DNA from: Sclerodactyla briareus
Lineage: Eukaryota; Echinodermata; Holothuroidea; Dendrochirotida; Sclerodactylidae
Direction of reading: 5' to 3'
Length of the DNA: 64,000 nucleotides
NCBI GenBank assembly: GCA_026419785.1
Contig: JAODTK010003721.1
Location: 186,001-250,000 of the forward strand
Shown: piece by piece, positions 61,901 through 64,000 of the stretch
How the letters are laid out: every line of letters begins with the position of its first letter
Position numbering within the stretch: position 1 is the stretch's first letter
Made by a program: the position numbers and the translations under genes
The notes under the pieces: model-generated
Databases searched by the model: none
What the model was told of the DNA's origin: nothing
The model's input: the letters and a program-made list of their open reading frames with translations, nothing else

Positions 61901-61958
61901 TCTTTGAGTTTGCCAACCTGTGCGCAGCTGTGTGCTCACGATCGAGCTGTTCTTATGA
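34146..61958 (+). CDS. FARSB: Phenylalanyl-tRNA synthetase beta subunit, 15-exon gene span
   Basis: Cytosolic PheRS is an (alpha-beta)2 enzyme that charges tRNA-Phe; the beta subunit carries the B3/B4 editing domain, the B5 domain and a catalytic-like core, while the alpha subunit holds the active site. Fifteen segments in order match the human protein from its start ([16 protein letters not shown]) through [19 protein letters not shown] (B3/B4 region), [16 protein letters not shown] and [16 protein letters not shown] (B5), [10 protein letters not shown], the GFE and [10 protein letters not shown] stretches, to [11 protein letters not shown] and the stop. Summed exons give about 584 codons (human 589). 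Most exons have canonical AG/GT edges and compatible phases. Frames break by 1-2 bases in nearly every exon; introns are present, so this is not a processed copy. An assembly-error reading is preferred over decay. A possible AATAAA lies at 62188-62193. Confidence 0.95.
37563..37907. repeat. ~345 bp poly-C tract in FARSB intron 1
   Basis: Nearly uninterrupted C on the FARSB sense strand with only about a dozen and a half A, T or G interruptions. The proline-rich and glycine-rich frames across it are artefacts of the tract. The true length is uncertain because such runs assemble badly. Confidence 0.95.
39493..39548 (+). CDS. FARSB: FARSB exon 2
   Basis: Follows the acceptor TTTCAG (ends 39492). 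It encodes [11 protein letters not shown] and then, one base out of frame, the LELDEV stretch of the B1 region. A T appears to be missing both after CTT and in GGATGG. The donor is near GTATGC at 39549; the last two bases are uncertain. Confidence 0.85.
39944..40038 (+). CDS. FARSB: FARSB exon 3
   Basis: Encodes [11 protein letters not shown] and, in another frame, [11 protein letters not shown], matching human TSEKEIISKEQ and VVLYKIDVPAN. The donor is GTAGGG at 40039. The acceptor reads CGG instead of CAG just before the exon, either a base error or an unusual site. At least one indel lies in the middle. Confidence 0.85.
40300..40690 (+). repeat. Tandem pair, ~170 bp unit, FARSB intron 3
   Basis: AACTTGG, TGTCCGCC-TAGT, AAATC and TTTGCATAATTTC recur in the same order, first copy from about 40420 and second from about 40577. 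CpG-rich compared with its surroundings. Confidence 0.6.
40695..41095 (+). repeat. Tandem array, ~117 bp unit, FARSB intron 3
   Basis: GTCATTTCAA at about 40749, 40864 and 40987, with GAAACTTGGTGG-like phrases at 40701, 40817 and 40936. Three or more diverged copies directly after the ~170 bp repeats. Confidence 0.75.
41754..41880 (+). CDS. FARSB: FARSB exon 4
   Basis: Acceptor CTTCAG ends at 41753; donor GTGAGT starts at 41881. It joins exon 3 within the codon for R of NRYD. It carries DLLCLDGL, then VEAPRYKAV, then MQKLTIQPA, each in a different frame, matching human DLLCLEGL, IKAPVYKRV and IQKLIITEE. About three indels. Confidence 0.9.
42359..42469 (+). CDS. FARSB: FARSB exon 5
   Basis: Acceptor TTTCAG ends at 42358; donor GTGAAG starts at 42470. 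It reads [10 protein letters not shown], then VQFTQERYN and a LIDLQDKLH-like stretch ending in HNI, matching human RPFAVAAVLR, IKFTKDRYD and IELQEKLHQNIC. Frames change two or three times. Confidence 0.85.
42850..44150 (-). mobile_element. LINE fragment, CR1/L2/Jockey-type, in FARSB intron 5
   Basis: Reading leftwards on the minus strand: a [18 protein letters not shown]-like stretch near 44060-43990, [18 protein letters not shown] and SSGVPQ, then IRMCADDC (the ADD box) around 43760. Thumb-region matches LDDTRLE- and NNIVGK-like follow, then [23 protein letters not shown] and [12 protein letters not shown], and a terminal PEPFQIGML-like motif near 43050. The RT fingers, endonuclease and ORF1 are absent, so it is 5'-truncated. 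Several frame changes. It is antisense to FARSB and wholly intronic; the 3' end is not sharply visible. Confidence 0.8.
44341..44446 (+). CDS. FARSB: FARSB exon 6
   Basis: Acceptor TTCACAG ends at 44340; the donor GTTACA starts at 44447 after CCAG. It reads [19 protein letters not shown] and [10 protein letters not shown], matching human RALVAIGTHDL, TLSGPFTY and PSDIKFKPL of the B3/B4 editing domain. One in-frame TAA and two single-base insertions are present. Confidence 0.87.
44890..45080 (+). repeat. Intronic dispersed repeat, copy 1 (intron 6)
   Basis: Contains GATGAAAACTGCACAT, GATGAATTGGTTG and TACCCCCAAGCTGTGCAGTG. It aligns with 59635-59795 in the same orientation. Confidence 0.55.
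45159..45308 (+). CDS. FARSB: FARSB exon 7
   Basis: Acceptor TCTGACAG ends at 45158. It reads [17 protein letters not shown], shifts frame once, then [19 protein letters not shown] and [12 protein letters not shown], the most strongly conserved part of the editing domain. The 3' edge is uncertain: the sequence reads CAG|TTGG where a GT donor is expected. Confidence 0.92.
45915..46048 (+). CDS. FARSB: FARSB exon 8
   Basis: Acceptor ATGCAG ends at 45914; donor GTGAGG starts at 46049. It reads [14 protein letters not shown], then [15 protein letters not shown], then SYCAEP, matching human SRITVNTRNIFIEC, TDFTKAKIVLDIIVT and EYCENQ. Three frames are used, so about two or three indels. Confidence 0.9.
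46546..47190 (+). repeat. Tandem duplication of a GGAAAAGTCATGG repeat, FARSB intron 8
   Basis: Two ~310-335 bp copies (46550-46855 and 46885-47190). Each has CTGGGAAAAA, a TTTAAATC-TGGAAAAAG stretch, TCATGGAATT, a second CCTGGAATT block, then TCTCTGGAA and a GGGAA-CCTG end. This texture is known as a dispersed repeat in many animal genomes. Confidence 0.7.
47866..47972 (+). CDS. FARSB: FARSB exon 9
   Basis: Acceptor TTCCAG ends at 47865; donor GTAGCA starts at 47973. It reads [16 protein letters not shown] and, one base shifted, a [11 protein letters not shown]-like stretch, matching human VVFPNGKSHTFPELAY and RKEMVRADLINKK. Confidence 0.88.
48534..48633 (+). CDS. FARSB: FARSB exon 10
   Basis: Acceptor CCTCAG ends at 48533. 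It reads [14 protein letters not shown] and, out of frame, a VKxEIPPTR stretch, matching human ENLAKLLTRMYLKS and EIEIPPTR at the start of the B5 domain. No clear GT donor follows ACCAGAC, so the 3' edge is approximate. Confidence 0.8.
48994..49068. repeat. G-rich (GGGTGG) tract
   Basis: Purine-rich GGGGGTGG and GAGGGTGACGG units, FARSB intron 10. Confidence 0.85.
49638..49770. repeat. G-rich tract with repeated GATGGTGTGAAGG
   Basis: GGTGGGGG units; GCATGATGGTGTGAAGG-type phrases occur twice about 60 bases apart. FARSB intron 10. Confidence 0.85.
49908..50085 (+). CDS. FARSB: FARSB exon 11
   Basis: Reads [20 protein letters not shown], then GNQCAIQ, then [12 protein letters not shown] and TFAL, matching the human B5 domain ([20 protein letters not shown]) and RHDMAAAGFTEALTFAL. 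Donor GTAGGT starts at 50086. The acceptor is blurred: CTCACATG where CAG|ATG is expected. Two or more indels. Confidence 0.9.
50454..50590 (+). repeat. CTCCTACTTTTT repeat, left copy
   Basis: ATATAACAGGGATGCAACAGG followed by CTCCTACTTTTT-type units. The flanking phrase recurs inverted at 55690-55725. Confidence 0.55.
50781..51769 (+). repeat. ~1 kb repeat unit, copy 1 (FARSB intron 11)
   Basis: Starts ACCAAATGTGGAGTTATTTG, then a CGGTTAATCTGCA stretch and GTAATTCTGGTTGAAC. A TCCA-rich satellite (about 50985-51430) follows, then AAAATGTATCGTTCGCC, CCTCTTGAGGCCTC and CTTCTTTGATGG. It ends TTCATCGACTCCTGGGG before copy 2. Confidence 0.85.
50985..51430 (+). repeat. (TCCA)n-type satellite, first block
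   Basis: Degenerate CCATCCATC, CCCATCC and CTATCC units over about 445 bases inside copy 1 of the ~1 kb unit. Confidence 0.9.
51770..52742 (+). repeat. ~1 kb repeat unit, copy 2
   Basis: Head-to-tail copy of 50781-51769 with all landmarks in order: ACCAAATGTGGAGTTTATTG, CGGTTAATCTGCATG, TATTCTGGTTGAACC, a TCCA satellite (about 51985-52415), AAAATGTATCTTCGCC, CCTCTTGAGGCATC, CTTCTTTGATGG and TTCATTGACTCCTGGGG. Confidence 0.85.
51985..52415 (+). repeat. (TCCA)n-type satellite, second block
   Basis: Purest at 52009-52035 (CATCCATCCATCC), degenerate after that; the corresponding part of copy 2. Confidence 0.9.
53740..53900 (+). repeat. Degenerate third piece of the ~1 kb unit
   Basis: CATAATGTTCCTTGCATGGTG, TTTTCAGC, TGATGCTGGGTCGT and TTAGAGTTA-AACA match 51483-51560 in copy 1. 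It lacks the TCCA block. Confidence 0.6.
54480..54895. other. CpG-rich block in FARSB intron 11
   Basis: Unlike the AT-rich repeats around it, this stretch is rich in CpG and has a 132-codon open frame on + (54495-54893) and a 92-codon one on minus. No protein family is recognised. It could be a younger insertion or a promoter-like island. Confidence 0.4.
55205..55385 (-). repeat. Inverted copy of the ~1 kb unit with satellite nearly absent
   Basis: On the minus strand, CATCCTTTGATGG, AATGTTCATTGACCCCTGGG, ATCTGCATGTCATCTACCC and GCCTATGA-like stretches match both ends of the unit. Only about 20 bases of GATGG-like sequence remain where the ~430 bp satellite lies in the other copies. Confidence 0.65.
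55605..55725 (+). repeat. CTCCTACTTTTT repeat, right copy
   Basis: CCTACTTTTTCTCCTACTTTTT followed by GAGCTGTTGCATGCCTGTAT, the reverse complement of the phrase that opens the left copy at 50454. Confidence 0.55.
56310..56460 (-). mobile_element. MITE-like element, copy D, fragment
   Basis: The minus strand contains CATGTGTACTGGGCAAGATC, AAAGCATCCCCACCATAA and AATGGTGTCATACTT, aligning with the core of copies A and B. More diverged, with no visible ends. In FARSB intron 11. Confidence 0.45.
56578..56643. repeat. G-rich (GGGGAGGGG) tract
   Basis: Uninterrupted purine tract, FARSB intron 11. Confidence 0.9.
57540..57636 (+). CDS. FARSB: FARSB exon 12
   Basis: Acceptor TTGGCAG ends at 57539; donor GTGAGT starts at 57637. 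It contains a DVADKV stretch and ends [10 protein letters not shown], matching human DIADKL and [10 protein letters not shown]. The stretches lie in different frames. Confidence 0.87.
57940..58127 (+). CDS. FARSB: FARSB exon 13
   Basis: Acceptor CCAAAG ends at 57939; the donor GTTGGG at 58128 is weak. It reads [44 protein letters not shown] and SPGFE, following human ARTTLLPGLLKTIA to NYRHLCAVYYNKNPGFE across several frames. The 231-codon opposite-strand frame here is its shadow. Confidence 0.87.
59635..59795 (+). repeat. Intronic dispersed repeat, copy 2 (intron 13)
   Basis: Contains GATGAAAACTACACAT, GATGAATTAGTTGTG and TACCCCCGAGCTGTTAAGTG, matching 44890-45080. Confidence 0.55.
59892..59982 (+). 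CDS. FARSB: FARSB exon 14
   Basis: A pyrimidine tract and CCGTCAG precede 59892; donor GTAAGA starts at 59983. It reads IIHG, then LSDRV and [13 protein letters not shown], matching human IIHGLLDRI and GEDKGGYVIKASE. One C seems missing in GGCTC. Confidence 0.9.
60185..60410 (+). mobile_element. LINE 3'-end fragment, CR1/L2-type, in FARSB intron 14
   Basis: The frame reads [11 protein letters not shown], then (shifted) [18 protein letters not shown] and CFDIQ with a KSRSWNL end. This is the terminal FFPRTxxxWNSLPxxI motif typical of CR1, L2 and Jockey ORF2 proteins. Only the last ~70 codons remain. Confidence 0.65.
61803..61958 (+). CDS. FARSB: FARSB exon 15 (last coding exon)
   Basis: Reads DPT, a [10 protein letters not shown]-like stretch, [11 protein letters not shown], then FEFAN and a VLTIELFL end before TGA 61956-61958, matching human ...FFPGRCAEIFARGQS, KLGVLHPDV and SLEINIGPFL. 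Three frames are used. The acceptor reads TTCTTC|ATG with no AG, probably an error. Confidence 0.88.
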
Positions 61959-62187
61959 AGATGAATCCTTGTCATTTGTGGTTAAATTATTCCCCTCCCC
62001 CAATCATGTTATTCTGGAATGTTCACAGTGAACAAAACTTACTCAGTCTCCTACAATAGTGAACTTGGAACTGCTTCAGTTCATTTCTAAACTGGTGAAT
62101 GGTTGTTGTTAAAGAGCCTGGATTACCGTCCTGCAGATGGCAATATGATTATGTTGATACTTGGTAGCATATGCCTTAATCAGTTGA

Positions 62188-62193
62188 AATAAA
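62188..62193 (+). terminator. Possible FARSB polyadenylation signal
   Basis: AATAAA, about 230 bases after the FARSB stop codon. It is the first exact hexamer I noticed downstream on the coding strand; position and motif fit, but nothing else confirms use. Confidence 0.35.
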
Positions 62194-62499
62194 AAAGTAA
62201 CTTAGGCTTGTGCCCTAAATACTTCCAGTGAATGCTTCAAACTCCTAACAGTTTATAACCTTATCATAGGTGTAATCACCTGATGGAAAACTGCAGTGTG
62301 TTAGAGTCACTTATTTTCCATGACCCAATCAACTTGCTTCCAGAGATTTTTGATCCGAGTCCAGTTCACTGCTCAGTACTGTATTGTTTTAATGGGGAAA
62401 TTTTGCATGAAGTTGCTCGAGTCACACATCTTCACCATTTGCTTGAGTCATGACTCTTTTACAAACAACACTGGGAAATAGTGGCGTTCGGAAGAGCTA

Positions 62500-62570
62500 A
62501 TTGGGTTCAAACCGGGGCCCAAATCTGACCCTGATCTATGTTTAACCTCTGCTGGTTGAGCTATTGCAGT
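62500..62570 (-). mobile_element. tRNA-derived SINE head
   Basis: The minus strand reads TAGCTCAACCAGCAGAGG (A box, 62546-62563) and CCGGTTTGAACCC (B box, 62503-62515), with tRNA spacing. Confidence 0.5.
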
Positions 62571-63217
62571 CTTCATCTTCAGGTAGGGATTTTATCAACA
62601 GGCGCTCACAAAGTCAATCACCTCCGAACTTGGATAGAAGGGCGAAAAAAAAAAGTATCTTCTGCACCATATTCCATGCAAACATTTCATTCTCATGGGG
62701 CATGCTCCATTGGCCTTGCACAGATTTGACAACCTACATATATATACATCAAGTTTCAAGTGTTGGAGCAGAAGAGGTTGCATAGCAGAACACAGATTGA
62801 GGTTGGTCTGATTGTAATGTAGCTGTGGACACTACCATGACAATCTTTATCAGCCGTTGTTACTGTGGGTAGGTAGTAGTCTCATATTTTTTCTGCAGCA
62901 GCAAGTCCTGGTTCATGATTGGTATATTCTATATATATATAAATGTCTATATGTATGGTAATAGAGTAATTTATTATTGCCTTACAGTAAGGCATATGCA
63001 AAAACAACCTATGAAAATGCTGCACAAGTAGATGTGCGTAAAACTGAAATATACCACTTTAATAAAAACATATGCACGTTATTGCTATGGGTATTGATGC
63101 TAGATTAAAAAAAAATTGGACTTGGTGTTTCAGGAAGACTAATAAAATAAATTTGCGCAAGTGGAATAGCTTGCCTTCAATGTGAAATACTTCAAGTACA
63201 TCAGGAATCACCTCCTA

Positions 63218-63244
63218 CCCCCCCCCACCCCCCCCCCCCCCACC
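63218..63244. repeat. Poly-C run
   Basis: CCCCCCCACCCCCCCCCCCCCC. Confidence 0.9.
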
Positions 63245-64000
63245 TTCCACCTTCCTCCTCGCAATGAGTACTCCATGAAAAACAGTTTGATTACTCCTTG
63301 ACTGAATCACTGAAAGAGAATGATCCTTCAATAATTGATCCAGTTATTGAGTTTATTCAGGAATGTGATGGTCCAAAACTCAGAACTTCCTCATGAAGTT
63401 TACAATGTGGTAATATGGTTAGGTTTCCCAGTTAAAGATCTAGAAATGGGTGAATTTGAAAGAATAAAATTGTATCCTGTATCACCGGGAAAACATGTAC
63501 CTATTCAGCGTAGAAAAGAATCCATTGTTGATATTGAAGTATTAGGGATTTTATAGAACTACACTTGGGAAGTTAGTATATTGGCTATATGGTTATTTTG
63601 GCCAACTGGCTGGCCAGGATTAGTGATCGCCTTTTAATACAATATACCCCATCTAAATATTTTCTTCAATTCATTGACTTCTGTTAGTATTGAATCTATC
63701 ACTAAGGTGAGTAACTGTTGAAAGTCACAGACTCTTGATGAATGGAGTCACATTGCTGTAACTTGGGTCATCAGTCAAAGTCAATTGATTAATTTCAATA
63801 TACCCTGGGACGGTTCTTAGCTGTGACGTCATATCAACGGCAATGATTCGCCAATTATTGTTAGATGATATTGCCTGTATTTTTTTTTAACATGCAGTAG
63901 CATGACGTCAATACTGAAAATTATCCTATCGTCTGAAGACTATGCAGTTCCTATTAGGGTATCGCCACTGTATGTCAGTCAATACGAGATTCATTTCAAT

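Larger units (their letters stand above)
62200..64000. other. Downstream of FARSB, no further gene recognised
   Basis: Apart from the SINE head at 62500-62570 and the poly-C run, the only open frame of note is 73 codons at 63335-63556 (+), with no known match. Confidence 0.4.

Noticed and set aside
1-64000. CRISPR array, bacterial operon, rRNA, LTR or Polinton-type element
   Set aside because: None of their landmarks is seen: no regular short repeats with unique spacers, no ribosome-site-led gene rows, and no paired long terminal repeats with recognisable internal domains.

Overview
This is animal nuclear DNA: intron-rich, AT-leaning and crowded with degenerate repeats. Sparse genes with GT-AG introns, LINE fragments, tRNA-derived SINE heads, tandem arrays and many poly-G/poly-C runs suggest a marine invertebrate, perhaps a deuterostome such as an echinoderm. 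That placement is inferred from texture and is not proven. There are no operons, CRISPR arrays or rRNA genes, and I recognise no LTR or Polinton-type element.

The clear gene is FARSB, the beta subunit of cytosolic phenylalanyl-tRNA synthetase, on the + strand from the ATG at 34146 to the TGA at 61956-61958. I traced 15 exons by comparison with the human protein as I remember it. Together they cover essentially the whole protein (about 584 codons against 589 in human). Almost every exon carries 1-2 base indels against the family reading frame, yet most exon edges keep AG and GT and the order is complete. I read this as an intact gene in a poorly polished long-read assembly rather than a pseudogene, and the same caution applies to every frame in the window.

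1-17 kb: mostly gene-free repeat DNA with one unidentified coding-like segment (5563-6110 +) and several tRNA-like SINE heads. 17.46-19.07 kb: an intronless BTB-BACK-Kelch (KLHL-type) gene on the minus strand, also frame-broken. 19.2-30.4 kb: repeats, including a TTAA-bounded MITE-like family, an inverted minisatellite, a ~300 bp tandem array between direct repeats, and an L1/Tx1-type LINE ending in (AAT)n. 31-33.5 kb: two unidentified exon-like segments on the minus strand, upstream of and divergent from FARSB. 34-62 kb: FARSB. Its introns hold a ~345 bp almost pure C tract (intron 1), a ~117 bp tandem array (intron 3), a CR1/L2-type LINE in antisense (intron 5), a duplicated GGAAAAGTCATGG repeat (intron 8), a ~1 kb tandem duplication with TCCA satellites (intron 11) and a LINE 3' end (intron 14). 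62-64 kb: a SINE head, short simple repeats and no recognised gene.

I did not find a previously undescribed biological system. The points most worth checking are the frame-broken but spliceable FARSB gene, the C tract, the mobile ~1 kb repeat unit and the unidentified exon-like segments.
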